This document shows positions 41,479 through 49,712 of a stretch of DNA of 64,000 nt, one piece after another (within the stretch, counting starts at the first letter, position 1; each line of letters starts with the position of its first letter). The notes below the pieces were generated by a model, which made no database searches, was not told where the DNA came from, and worked only from the letters and a program-made list of their open reading frames with translations. Made by a program: the position numbers and the translations under genes. The stretch is from contig NZ_JAUTBD010000001.1 of NCBI RefSeq assembly GCF_030818935.1, forward strand, positions 806,001-870,000. Reading direction: 5' to 3'. This DNA is from Microbacterium sp. SORGH_AS_1204 (GTDB lineage Bacteria > Actinomycetota > Actinomycetes > Actinomycetales > Microbacteriaceae).

Positions 41479-41576
41479 GAGGGGCGCGGCGAGCTGCCTG
41501 CCCGCAGTGCACACGGTGAGGGGCGCGGCGAGCCGCCTGCCCGCAGCGCGCACGGCAGGGGGTGTGGCGAGCCGCC
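41479..41576. repeat. 39-40 bp tandem repeat, about 2.5 copies
   Basis: Units begin GAGGGGCGCGGCGAGC at 41479 and 41518, with a partial third copy; a few substitutions separate them. They lie between the dyad and mogA. Confidence 0.75.
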
Positions 41577-41593
41577 CCGGTGCCACGCGCACC

Positions 41594-41599
41594 TAGGCT
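41594..41599 (+). promoter_or_regulatory. TAGGCT -10-like hexamer of mogA-moaE
   Basis: Ends 6 bases before the GTG at 41606. Confidence 0.45.
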
Positions 41600-41605
41600 G
41601 ATGCC

Positions 41606-42088
41606 GTGCCACATGTCGCCCGGGTGATCACCGTTTCCGACCGTTCCGCCGCCGGACTCCGCGAGGACCGCGGCGGGCCGCTCGCCGTCTCGCTCCTGCG
41701 CGACGCCGGGTTCGACTGCGCCGACGCGGTCGTGGTCGCCGACGGCGCCGACAGCGTCGAAGCCGCGCTGCGGGTCGCGGCGACGGCGGGGCCCGGATTG
41801 ATCGTCACGACCGGCGGCACCGGCATCGCCCCGCGCGACCGGACGCCCGAGGGAACGGCGCGCGTGCTCGACCGCGAGCTCTCGGGCATCGCCGAGGAGC
41901 TGCGCCGCCGCGGCCTCTCCGACACCCCCCTCTCGGTCATCTCCCGGGGCCTCGCCGGCATCGTCGACCCCGGCACACTGGTCGTCAACCTTCCCGGGTC
42001 CACGAGGGCCGTGGCATCCGGGATCGCGGTGATCGTCGAGATCGCCCCCCACGTGCTCGACCAGCTCGCCGGAGGAGACCACGCATGA
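41606..42088 (+). CDS. mogA: Molybdopterin adenylyltransferase-type protein MogA/MoaB
   Basis: 160 aa, MogA/MoaB family; adenylylates molybdopterin before metal insertion. It has ITVSDRSAAGLREDRGGPLA at the N-terminus and the signature LIVTTGGTGIAPRDRTPEGT near residues 70-90 that binds the pterin, then VNLPGSTRAV. GTG start at 41606 with a TAGGCT hexamer 6 bases upstream. It overlaps moaE by 4 bp. Confidence 0.93.
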   Translation: MPHVARVITVSDRSAAGLREDRGGPLAVSLLRDAGFDCADAVVVADGADSVEAALRVAATAGPGLIVTTGGTGIAPRDRTPEGTARVLDRELSGIAEELRRRGLSDTPLSVISRGLAGIVDPGTLVVNLPGSTRAVASGIAVIVEIAPHVLDQLAGGDHA

Positions 42089-42513
42089 GCGCCGTCCGCA
42101 TCGCCCGCCTGTCGGAGGAGCCGCTCGACCTCGACGCGCACCTGCGTGCCGTCGAAGACGACGCGTCGGGGGCGGTCACGACCTTCGTCGGTCGCGTCCG
42201 CAACACCGATCCGGATGCCGCTGACGCCGTCATCGCGCTCGAGTACAGCGCGCACCCGGATGCCGAGCAGACGCTGCATCGCATCGCCGCCGACGCGGCC
42301 GAGGGCACCGACGCGATCGTCGCCGTCAGCCACCGCGTCGGGCGGCTCGACGTGGGCGAGGCCGCGGTCGTGATCGCCGTGGCATCCGGTCACCGCGCTG
42401 AGGCGTTCGACGTCTGCCGCCGGGTGATCGAGACGATCAAGACCGACCTGCCGGTGTGGAAGCGCCAGGTCGAGGCCGACGGCACCACGCAGTGGAAGGG
42501 CCTGGGCGGGTAG
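42085..42513 (+). CDS. moaE: Molybdopterin synthase catalytic subunit MoaE
   Basis: Large subunit of molybdopterin synthase, converting precursor Z with sulfur from MoaD thiocarboxylate. The product is 142 aa. Signatures are GAVTTFVGRVRNTDPD and HRVGRLDVGEAAVVIAVASG, with the catalytic Lys region KTDLPVWKRQ. The ATG overlaps the mogA stop. Confidence 0.95.
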   Translation: MSAVRIARLSEEPLDLDAHLRAVEDDASGAVTTFVGRVRNTDPDAADAVIALEYSAHPDAEQTLHRIAADAAEGTDAIVAVSHRVGRLDVGEAAVVIAVASGHRAEAFDVCRRVIETIKTDLPVWKRQVEADGTTQWKGLGG

Positions 42514-42745
42514 GTTCCGCGGGCCGGTCGGGGCACGGGGCGGCCAGGCTGCGGCGCTGTCGGCGTGACAGCGTGCCGAGCACGGGCTATCGGGCGGCGG
42601 GACCCGCTCGGTGCGACAGAGCCGGAGATGTGCGCTGGATTCGGTGGGATCGCCGGGATGCGTCCGGATCCGCTGTCGGTTTCCGAATCCGCGACCCGGG
42701 GGAGGCAACCGCCGACACCCGGTCGCCAGCGGAGAGCGCCGTTCG

Positions 42746-42982
42746 TCAGCCGCCGGCGAAGGGCGGCAGGACGTCGACGTGCGTCACACCCGCGAGCGGG
42801 GCGTCGTCGTCGCGGCGGGTGCCGTCGACGAGCACGGCGCAGCGGTCGAGGATGCCGTCGAGTGCGGGGTGGTCGGCGACCAGAGCCGCGCGCAGCGTCG
42901 CGAGCGTGGACTCCGAGCGCTCCTCGGCGTCGGTGCCGGCGGCCTCGGCCGCGGCGGCGAAGTAGCGGACGCGGACGGTCAC
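42746..42982 (-). CDS. moaD: Molybdopterin synthase sulfur carrier subunit MoaD
   Basis: 78-aa ubiquitin-like sulfur carrier ending in the required Gly-Gly (LPPFAGG), which MoeB adenylylates. The GTG start overlaps the moaC stop by 4 bp (GTGA), the last gene of moaA-moeB-moeA-moaC-moaD. Confidence 0.93.
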   Translation of the reverse strand: MTVRVRYFAAAAEAAGTDAEERSESTLATLRAALVADHPALDGILDRCAVLVDGTRRDDDAPLAGVTHVDVLPPFAGG

Positions 42983-43533
42983 GCGGATGCTCCCGTGGGT
43001 CCGGAGGCGCCGGGAGACGCGGGGCCCGAAGCGTCGGAGGAGACCGAGCCCGAGCCGGCGGGCTCGCCCGGGCGGAGCCAGTCGCCGGACTTGCCGCCGG
43101 TCTTCGACACGATGCGCACGTTCTCGATGGAGGTGCCCTTGTCCATGCCCTTCACCATGTCGACGATGGCGAGGGCGGCGACCGACACGCTCGTGAGCGC
43201 CTCCATTTCGACGCCGGTGCGGTCGGCCGTGCCCACCGTCGCCTCGATCTCGACGCCGTCGTCAGTGATCTCCAGATCCACCGAGGCGCGGTGCACGCCG
43301 ATGACGTGCGCAAGGGGGAGGAGCGTCGGCGTCGACTTCGCGGCCTGGATGCCGGAGATGCGCGCCACCGCGAGCACGTCGCCCTTGGGGGCGGTGCCGT
43401 CGCGGAGCGCCGCGACGACCTCGGGCGCGCAGCGCACGAAACCGCGAGCGGTGGCGGTGCGGACCGTGGGCTGCTTCTGCGTGACGTCGACCATGCGGGC
43501 GTGGCCCGCGGCATCCAGGTGCGTGAAGGTCAT
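42979..43533 (-). CDS. moaC: Cyclic pyranopterin monophosphate synthase MoaC
   Basis: 184 aa; completes the first step of molybdenum-cofactor synthesis with MoaA. It has MVDVTQKQPTVRTATARGFV, the active-site LLPLAHVIGVHRASVDLEIT and GVEMEALTSVSVAALAIVDM followed by VKGMDKG. About 25 Gly/Ser/Pro-rich residues extend the C-terminus beyond the family core. It overlaps moeA and moaD by 4 bp each. Confidence 0.95.
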   Translation of the reverse strand: MTFTHLDAAGHARMVDVTQKQPTVRTATARGFVRCAPEVVAALRDGTAPKGDVLAVARISGIQAAKSTPTLLPLAHVIGVHRASVDLEITDDGVEIEATVGTADRTGVEMEALTSVSVAALAIVDMVKGMDKGTSIENVRIVSKTGGKSGDWLRPGEPAGSGSVSSDASGPASPGASGPTGASA

Positions 43534-44753
43534 GGAATCAGCATGACATCGAGCGAGTCGCCGACCGACACGGTGGACACCTCGGCGGGCACGACGGCGA
43601 ATGCCTCGGCACGGGCGAGGGATGCCGCGAGGTGCGACCCGGAGCCACCCGCGGTCGCGGGACGTACGGTGCCCGCGACCAGGTCGACGGCCGCGGGGAG
43701 GTATTGGCGGCGTCCGGGCGGAGTCGACCAGCTCTCGGATGCCGTGAGGCGGGCGAAGCGCCGATCGATCACGGTGCGACCCTGCAACGCCAGGAGGGCG
43801 GGCCGCACGAACACCTCGAACGACACCGCGACGCTCACCGGGTTGCCGGGCAGACCGAAGACGAGGCGTCCGTCGTCGAGCACGCCGAACGCCTGCGGCT
43901 TGCCGGGCTGCATCGCCACCTTCTCGAACACGATGCGATCGCTGAGCGCGAGGCGGACGGGTTCATAGGCGCCGGCACTGACTCCGCCGGTGAAGACCAC
44001 GACGTCGGCGCGAGCCGCCCGCGCAAGGACCGCGTCGATGCCGGCGGGGTCGTCGCCGACGCGGTCGACGAGTTCGATGTCGGCATCCGCTGCGCCGACG
44101 AGGGCGGCGAGCAGGGTCGCGTTGGAGTCGGGTGTCTGACCGCGGCCCGGCGTCGTGCCGGGGGCGACCAGCTCGCTGCCCGTGGAGACGACGGCCACGC
44201 GGGGGCGGCGGTGCACGACCACCGCGTCGACGCCCGAGGCCGCGGCGGCCGCCAGCGCGAGCGGGCCGAGCCGCTCGCCGGGCGACAGCACGGTCGCGCC
44301 GGTGAGGGTGTCGCCGCCGCGGCGACGGATGAAGGCGCCCGCTTGCGCGGGGGCGCGGAGTACCCGGACGGTGTCGAGCGAGTCGGCGAGACCGCCGGCG
44401 GTGTCTTCGAACGGCACGATCGCATTCGCATCGGCCGGGACGGCGGCACCGGTCATGATGCGCGCGGCCTCGCCCGGGGCGAGCGCGGGGTCGTCCGCGG
44501 TGCCGGCGGGTAGGTCGGCGACGACGCGCAGAGTCGCTGGGGTCGCGGCATCCGCCCCCTGCACGTCGGTGAAGCGCACCGCGAAGCCGTCCATCGACGA
44601 GTTGTCGAAGCCGGGCAGATCGTGCGCCGCGAGCACCGGCTCAGCGAGGGTGCGGCCCGCCGCGTCGGCGAGCGGCACGCTCTCGGCGGGCAGCAGCGTC
44701 ACCTCGGCGAGTATGCGGTCGCGGTGCTCCTCGACGGTCAAGAGTTCAGTCAC
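43530..44753 (-). CDS. moeA: Molybdopterin molybdotransferase MoeA
   Basis: 407 aa; inserts molybdate into adenylylated molybdopterin. It has LPGFDNSSMDGFAVR near residues 43-57, RIMTGAAVPADANAIVPFED, then the MogA-like GGVSAGAYEPVRLAL and FGLPGNPVSVAVSF. GTG start at 44753 after AAGGA. A 135-bp gap separates it from moeB; a TATCCG-like hexamer there might be an internal promoter, but nothing decisive is seen. Confidence 0.95.
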   Translation of the reverse strand: MTELLTVEEHRDRILAEVTLLPAESVPLADAAGRTLAEPVLAAHDLPGFDNSSMDGFAVRFTDVQGADAATPATLRVVADLPAGTADDPALAPGEAARIMTGAAVPADANAIVPFEDTAGGLADSLDTVRVLRAPAQAGAFIRRRGGDTLTGATVLSPGERLGPLALAAAAASGVDAVVVHRRPRVAVVSTGSELVAPGTTPGRGQTPDSNATLLAALVGAADADIELVDRVGDDPAGIDAVLARAARADVVVFTGGVSAGAYEPVRLALSDRIVFEKVAMQPGKPQAFGVLDDGRLVFGLPGNPVSVAVSFEVFVRPALLALQGRTVIDRRFARLTASESWSTPPGRRQYLPAAVDLVAGTVRPATAGGSGSHLAASLARAEAFAVVPAEVSTVSVGDSLDVMLIP

Positions 44754-44888
44754 GTGAGAGTCCTTCGAACCGATGCGGCGTCAGCAGCCTGTGATGCGTT
44801 CTTTCCGGCCCCGGATAGCGCTGACTTGCGCCTTTTGTTCGGCGCGAGTGTGCCACGGCGTGCATTTCGCGCGAGTCACCGGGGGTTC

Positions 44889-45659
44889 TCATGGCCGCCT
44901 CGCGGGAACCAGGGGGATGACGTCCTGACGGGCACGCAGCGCATCGACGACGATGAGGCGACCGAGCAGCGGCTCACCCGCGCCGGTGACGAGCTTGATG
45001 GCCTCGGTGGCGAGCAGCCCTCCGACCTGTACGCACAATGACCCCAGCACGCCGACCTGCGCGCACGTGGGGGGCTCGCCGGCGGAGCCCGTCGGAAAGA
45101 GATCGCCGAGCACGACGGGGGCGTACCCCTGGGGAGGGGCCGACCAGAACACGGTCACCTGGGCCGCCCATTCCTGCACGGCCCCCCAGACGAGGGGGAT
45201 GCCGAGGGCTTCCGTCGCCGCCGCGACGGCCTCGCGCGTGTCGAAGGTGTCGCTGCCGTCGATGACGAGGTCGGCGCCCTCGAAGAGGTCGGCGGCATTG
45301 TCGGAGGTCAGCCGTACGGTGCGTTCATGAACGACGGTGACGGGGGAGAGATCGCGCACGGCACGGGCGGCGGATGCCGTCTTGGCGGTGCCGATGTCGT
45401 CGACGCGGTGCAGCAGCTGGCGCTGCAGGTTCGTCCGTTCGACGACGTCGTCGTCGATGATGACGAGCTCGCCGATGCCGGCCGCGGCGAGCGAGAGGAG
45501 CACGGGGGAGCCGAGGCCGCCCGCGCCCACGACGGCGATGCGCGCGGCCGCGAGCCGCCGCTGGCCCTCCTCGCCGATGCCGGCGAGCACGGCGTGGCGG
45601 GCAGTGCGAATCAATTCTTCGGGGGCGAGCGATGCCACCGGTTCGACGAGCGGCCTCAT
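44889..45659 (-). CDS. moeB: MoeB/ThiF-family adenylyltransferase
   Basis: 256 aa; activates the MoaD C-terminus. It has the ATP-binding motif VVGAGGLGSPVLLSLAAAGI near residues 40-60, NLQRQLLH, and the conserved Cys in PTCAQVGVLGSLC. No rhodanese domain is attached, and the paired zinc CxxC motifs of E. coli MoeB are not seen. The ATG at 45659 overlaps the moaA stop (ATGA). Confidence 0.9.
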   Translation of the reverse strand: MRPLVEPVASLAPEELIRTARHAVLAGIGEEGQRRLAAARIAVVGAGGLGSPVLLSLAAAGIGELVIIDDDVVERTNLQRQLLHRVDDIGTAKTASAARAVRDLSPVTVVHERTVRLTSDNAADLFEGADLVIDGSDTFDTREAVAAATEALGIPLVWGAVQEWAAQVTVFWSAPPQGYAPVVLGDLFPTGSAGEPPTCAQVGVLGSLCVQVGGLLATEAIKLVTGAGEPLLGRLIVVDALRARQDVIPLVPARRP

Positions 45660-46870
45660 CCGCCGATCGCGCTCATCGTGCGCTCCGGCTGGACGAAGTC
45701 GGCGCGCGCCAGTCCGACGCGGTCGGAGCCATGGGCGCGGGGCTTGGCCCACATGGCCTCCCGCCAGATCTGGGCGAGACCTTCGTCGTCGGCGCCGTCG
45801 CGGAGGGCGGTGAGCAGGTCGGTCTCTTCGTGCGAGAAGAGGCACGAGCGGATGCGGCCGTCGGCGGTGACGCGCGTGCGCGAGCAGGCGGAGCAGAACG
45901 GCTCGGTGACGGAGGAGATGATGCCGACGTGTCCGGCGAGGGCGGTGTCGCCATGGCGGCGCACCTCCCAGCGCTCAGCGGGGGCAGCACCGCGACCGCA
46001 GGGGTCGGGGCTGAGGGTGAAAGCCTCTTCGATCGCGGCGCGGATGTCTCGGGCGGGGATGACGTTCGTCGCCGTCCACGAGCGGTCGCCGTCGAGCGGC
46101 ATGTCTTCGATGAAGCGCATCTCGAAGCCGTTCGACACAGCCCAGTCGACGAGGGGGACGACCTCGGTGTCGTTGATGCCGCGCAGCAGCACGGCGTTGA
46201 TCTTGATGGGCCCGAGCCCGGCGGCCCGGGCAGCCTGGAGTCCGGCGAGCACCTTGTCGAGGTGCGGCCGACGGGTGAGCTCGGCGAACGTCTCGGGGTG
46301 GAGGGTGTCGAGTGAGACGTTGACGCGGTTCAGGCCCGCGTCTTTCAGGGCCTGGGCGCGGCGGTCGAGTCCCACCGCATTCGTGGTGAGCGAGATCGGC
46401 AAATCGGGGTTGTCGGCCCGGATGCCGGCGATGATGAACTCGAGATCCTTGCGGACGAGCGGCTCGCCGCCGGTGATCCGCAGCTCTTCGGCGCCGAGCG
46501 ACTGCACCGCCACGCGGACGATACGCCGGATCTCGTCCGTCGACATCAGCTGCGACTGCGGCAGCCACGGCATCCCGTCGGCGGGCATGCAGTACGTGCA
46601 GCGCAGGTTGCACTTGTCGATCACCGAGACGCGCAGGTCGGTCGCGACGCGGCCGAAGCGGTCGAGGAGTCCGCCCTCGCGGGGGGCGCCGGTGGCGCGG
46701 ACGGCGCCGGGATCGCGCGGCGGGTGGGGTGTCGGCCGCGGCCCCGGGTTGCGCGGCCCGCCGGTGGCGCGGACGGCGCCGAGCGTGCTCTGGGAGTCCC
46801 CCATCGTCACCGTCGCACCGAGGGGCACGGTGACCGGGCCGGGTGTCCGGGTCTCGTGCGCGGCATCCAT
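45656..46870 (-). CDS. moaA: GTP 3',8-cyclase MoaA with N-terminal extension
   Basis: Radical-SAM enzyme starting molybdenum-cofactor synthesis. The product is 404 aa, about 60 longer than usual. The Fe-S motif is CNLRCTYC near residue 88, the second cluster motif is CSACSRTRVTADGRIRSC near residue 318, and the C-terminus ends in the conserved Gly-Gly. Residues 1-65 are Pro/Gly/Ala-rich and partly duplicated (GAVRATG occurs twice). The long start is supported by a TAGGCT hexamer 6 bases before the ATG at 46870. Confidence 0.94.
   Translation of the reverse strand: MDAAHETRTPGPVTVPLGATVTMGDSQSTLGAVRATGGPRNPGPRPTPHPPRDPGAVRATGAPREGGLLDRFGRVATDLRVSVIDKCNLRCTYCMPADGMPWLPQSQLMSTDEIRRIVRVAVQSLGAEELRITGGEPLVRKDLEFIIAGIRADNPDLPISLTTNAVGLDRRAQALKDAGLNRVNVSLDTLHPETFAELTRRPHLDKVLAGLQAARAAGLGPIKINAVLLRGINDTEVVPLVDWAVSNGFEMRFIEDMPLDGDRSWTATNVIPARDIRAAIEEAFTLSPDPCGRGAAPAERWEVRRHGDTALAGHVGIISSVTEPFCSACSRTRVTADGRIRSCLFSHEETDLLTALRDGADDEGLAQIWREAMWAKPRAHGSDRVGLARADFVQPERTMSAIGG
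46687..46781. repeat. 23-bp direct repeat inside moaA
   Basis: Identical copies at 46687-46709 and 46759-46781 in the N-terminal extension, coding GAVRATG in both. Confidence 0.85.
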
Positions 46871-46876
46871 GGAACG

Positions 46877-46882
46877 AGCCTA
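46877..46882 (-). promoter_or_regulatory. TAGGCT -10-like hexamer of the moaA operon
   Basis: Minus-strand TAGGCT (complement of 46877-46882), 6 bases before the moaA ATG. Confidence 0.5.
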
Positions 46883-47082
46883 GGCGAGCGGGGGCGGGGG
46901 AGGGGCGCCGCGACGGATGCCGCGGGCGTGACGTCGACCCGTGTTGTGGCGCGATCGTGCGCGGGAGGGCCTTCCGCTCCTTTCCGCACCCGCGAGGCAG
47001 ACCTCATTCGCGGCGGGTGTGACTCGAGCCCGCGACGAGCGGCGCGGGGACAGCGGCAGGACCCGGCGGGTAACGTCAACGC

Positions 47083-47478
47083 ATGCCGAACACCTTCCGT
47101 ATCGCCACGGCCGCACGCCTGCTCGGGGTCAGTGACGACACCGTGCGCCGATGGATCGATCAGGGCGTGCTGCCCACGACCGGGGCGTCGCCCGTCGAGA
47201 TTCCGGGCGCTGCCCTCGCGGAGCGGGCGGTGGCCCTCGCCGACGAGCCGGACGATCCGACGGGAATCGCGTCGAGCGCACGCAATCGCTTCGTCGGGAT
47301 CGTCACGCGCGTGCGGATCGACGGGGTGATGGCGCAGATCGATCTTCAATGCGGGCCGCACCGGGTTGTCTCGCTGATGTCTGCCGAGGCGGCCGAAGAG
47401 CTGGCCCTCGCGCCGGGCTCGCTCGCGGTGGCGTCGGTGAAGGCGACGGTGGTGACGGTGGAGGCTCCGCGGGCTTGA
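47083..47478 (+). CDS. HTH plus TOBE/Mop-domain protein, probable molybdate-responsive regulator
   Basis: 131 aa. The N-terminal MerR-like helix-turn-helix is FRIATAARLLGVSDDTVRRW (residues 4-23). The C-terminal Mop/TOBE domain (about 66-131) has SARNRFVGIVTRVRIDGVMA and is expected to bind molybdate. It faces moaA across 212 bp and lies upstream of modABC, so it is the natural candidate regulator of this locus. TAACGT sits 6 bases before the ATG. Confidence 0.85.
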   Translation: MPNTFRIATAARLLGVSDDTVRRWIDQGVLPTTGASPVEIPGAALAERAVALADEPDDPTGIASSARNRFVGIVTRVRIDGVMAQIDLQCGPHRVVSLMSAEAAEELALAPGSLAVASVKATVVTVEAPRA

Positions 47479-47515
47479 GGCGACGGCGTCTCGGCGGCGC
47501 GCGGGAGACCCCGTC

Positions 47516-48421
47516 TCACACCGCGAAACGCGGGCCGATCGCTTCGGCGGTGAGGTCCCACAGGCGGCGGGCGTCGGCCTCGGAACGGAACGGGGGCCAC
47601 AGCTCCGTCGGGCGCGCGGGGCCGCCGATCAGGCGCGACGGTCCGAAGAAGTCGCCGCCGGGAGAGGTGGCCGCCAGGACGGCGGGTTCCGCGGCCGAGG
47701 CCACCGAACCGGTGATGTGCAGCCGAGAGAGCAGGCGGACGACGCGGCGCGCGCCGAGCTCGCGCTCGCGGCCGACACCCGGTTGAGCGGCGAGCAGGTT
47801 GGTGGGGGAGACACCGGGGTGCGCCAGGGTGCTGGTGATGTGCCAACCCATCGAGCGGCTGCGACGCTCGAGTTCCTGCGCGAAGAGACCGACCGCGACC
47901 TTCGACTGCACGTAGGACGCCATGGCGTCGTAAGGCGTGGCGTGGATGGCATTCTCGTCGAGGTGTCCTCGGCGGGCGGCGATGCTGGTCTGGTGCACGA
48001 CGCGAGCCCGGCCCTCGCGCAGCAGGGGCAGCAGGCCGAGGGTCAGGGCGGCGTGACCGAGGTGGTTGGTACCCCACTGCAACTCGAACCCGTCGGCGGT
48101 TTGCCGACGCTTCGGCGGCGTCATGACTCCGGCGTTGTTGACGAGCAGGTGCACGGGCCGGCCGTCGCGGCGCAGCTCGTCGACCAGGGTGTGCACCGAG
48201 TCCAGGCTAGCCAGGTCGAGAGCACGCGTGGAGGCCGTGGCATCCGGAATCTCTCGACGCAGAGCCTCGACCGTGCGGCGACCTTTCTCGGCGGAGCGGA
48301 CGGGAAGCACGATCTCGGCGCCGAGCGCGGCGAGACGCGTCGCGATCACCGTGCCGATGCCGTCGCTGGCGCCGGTGACGACGGCCAGGCGGCCGCGGAG
48401 GGGGAGGGAGGCGGGGGTCAT
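47516..48421 (-). CDS. Short-chain dehydrogenase (retinol-dehydrogenase-like SDR)
   Basis: 301-aa NAD(P)-dependent oxidoreductase. It has VVTGASDGIGTVIATRLAAL (residues 12-31), NNAGVMTPP, and a catalytic set with Ser (QTSIAARRG) and Tyr-x-x-x-Lys (YVQSK). AAGGA precedes the ATG. It is codirectional with an XRE regulator gene upstream; the pair interrupts the molybdenum locus. Substrate unknown. Confidence 0.9.
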   Translation of the reverse strand: MTPASLPLRGRLAVVTGASDGIGTVIATRLAALGAEIVLPVRSAEKGRRTVEALRREIPDATASTRALDLASLDSVHTLVDELRRDGRPVHLLVNNAGVMTPPKRRQTADGFELQWGTNHLGHAALTLGLLPLLREGRARVVHQTSIAARRGHLDENAIHATPYDAMASYVQSKVAVGLFAQELERRSRSMGWHITSTLAHPGVSPTNLLAAQPGVGRERELGARRVVRLLSRLHITGSVASAAEPAVLAATSPGGDFFGPSRLIGGPARPTELWPPFRSEADARRLWDLTAEAIGPRFAV

Positions 48422-48537
48422 GAGGGGTCCTTTCGAGCGGATACCTCGATGCTCGCCGCCTCGACGACGGGGGACCAGTGCCCGCTCACCCGCTGATCGG
48501 CGGTCCACCCCACTGATGCACCGTGACCGTGCAGACA

Positions 48538-48603
48538 CGCGTGAGTCACCGGAATCTGTCGCTCGCGCCGTGGCGGAGGCGACAGATCTTGGCGACTCAC
48601 GCG
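48538..48603. repeat. Nested dyad D2 (GTGAGGGGTC family)
   Basis: Outer arms CGCGTGAGTC (48538-48547) and GACTCACGCG (48594-48603), inner arms ATCTGTCGC (48554-48562) and GCGACAGAT (48579-48587); all perfect. It lies between the SDR and XRE genes. Confidence 0.85.
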
Positions 48604-48633
48604 GGGTGAGGACCGGGTGAGGGTGACGCGACG

Positions 48634-49479
48634 TCAGCCGGGGGTGACGGAGGAGGGGCCGAGGACCGACAGCAAGCGCAGCTTCTCGGCGCTTTCGCTG
48701 CCCGGCTGTGCCGTGTAGACGAGCAGCCGGTGCGAGTTCTCGGGGTCGAGCAGGGTCTGGCACGACAGGTCGAGGCGACCGACCTCGGAGTGGAGGAACC
48801 GCTTGATCTCGGGCGGTCGAGCGCCCACTTCATGGGCGTCCCACAGGGTCGCGAACTCCGCGCTGCGCGCGCGGAGACCCTCGGCGAGCTCGGCCGCGCG
48901 GGAGTGCGGGCCGCGGGCCGCAACCAATTCGCGCAGCCCCGCCGCGTAGACCCGCGACAGCTTCGCCGCCTCATCGGGGGGATAAGCCGCGCGGCTCGCC
49001 GGGTCGGTGAACCAGCGGTAGCCGACGCTGCGCGACCACCCCGTACGCAGCGCGGCGTCACCGAGGAGTGCGACTCCGAGGCGGCTCTGACGCAGCGTCT
49101 CACCGAGCTCGGTGACGATTTCGGCGGGGGTGTCGTCGAGACGGTCGAGTATCCGCAGCATGCCGGGGCTGATGTGCTCCGTCGCCGAGTGGCGGGCGGG
49201 CGGCTGATGTCCCGCGAGGCGGAAGACGTGGTCGCGCTCGGCGAGGCTCAGGTGCAGACCCTGCGCGAGGGAGACCAGCATCTGCTCGGACGGTGTCGGA
49301 CCGGTGCCGCGCTCGAGACGGGCGTAGTAGTCGGTCGACATATGGCTGAGCAGCGCGACTTCTTCACGGCGCAGGCCGGCCGTGCGGCGGCGGACGCCGC
49401 GAGCGAGTCCGACATCCTCGGGCTGGAGGGCTTCGCGGCGGCGCTGAAGGAAGTCGCCCAGGCCGGTCAGGTCGCTCAT
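48634..49479 (-). CDS. XRE-family regulator with MmyB-like ligand domain
   Basis: 281 aa. N-terminal helix-turn-helix (LGDFLQRRREAL, GLRREEVALLSHMSTDYYAR) then the MmyB-like domain with WSRSVGYRWFTDPASRAAYP and FLHSEVGRLDLSCQTLLDPE. This class usually controls a neighbouring SDR/oxidoreductase gene; here the SDR follows 212 bp downstream on the same strand. GGAG precedes the ATG at 49479. Confidence 0.9.
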   Translation of the reverse strand: MSDLTGLGDFLQRRREALQPEDVGLARGVRRRTAGLRREEVALLSHMSTDYYARLERGTGPTPSEQMLVSLAQGLHLSLAERDHVFRLAGHQPPARHSATEHISPGMLRILDRLDDTPAEIVTELGETLRQSRLGVALLGDAALRTGWSRSVGYRWFTDPASRAAYPPDEAAKLSRVYAAGLRELVAARGPHSRAAELAEGLRARSAEFATLWDAHEVGARPPEIKRFLHSEVGRLDLSCQTLLDPENSHRLLVYTAQPGSESAEKLRLLSVLGPSSVTPG

Positions 49480-49712
49480 CGGTCTCCTCGCATCCTCCGT
49501 TCCTATCGCGCCGGCCGCCACCGTGCCAGGACTCGACGATCCACCCCTCTTCTCGTCAGTCGGGCGCGCCCGCGGGGCGGCCTGGCGCTGAGGAGAGACG
49601 AGATTCCAGCCATGCGCCTTCCTCAGGTATTCACGGTCTTTTTGGCCGTCGATATCCGCAGATGCGGAAGAATGGGGCGGAAGCGGCTGTGTCGTGTCGC
49701 CGGAAGGATGCC

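Noticed and set aside
44754..44888. Molybdenum-cofactor riboswitch in the moeB-moeA gap
   Set aside because: The spacer is only 135 bp and shows no recognisable Moco aptamer helices.
49655..49668. TCCGCA-GA-TGCGGA palindrome before modA as a ModE box
   Set aside because: It does not match the known ModE consensus; position is suggestive, but evidence is too thin to list as a site.
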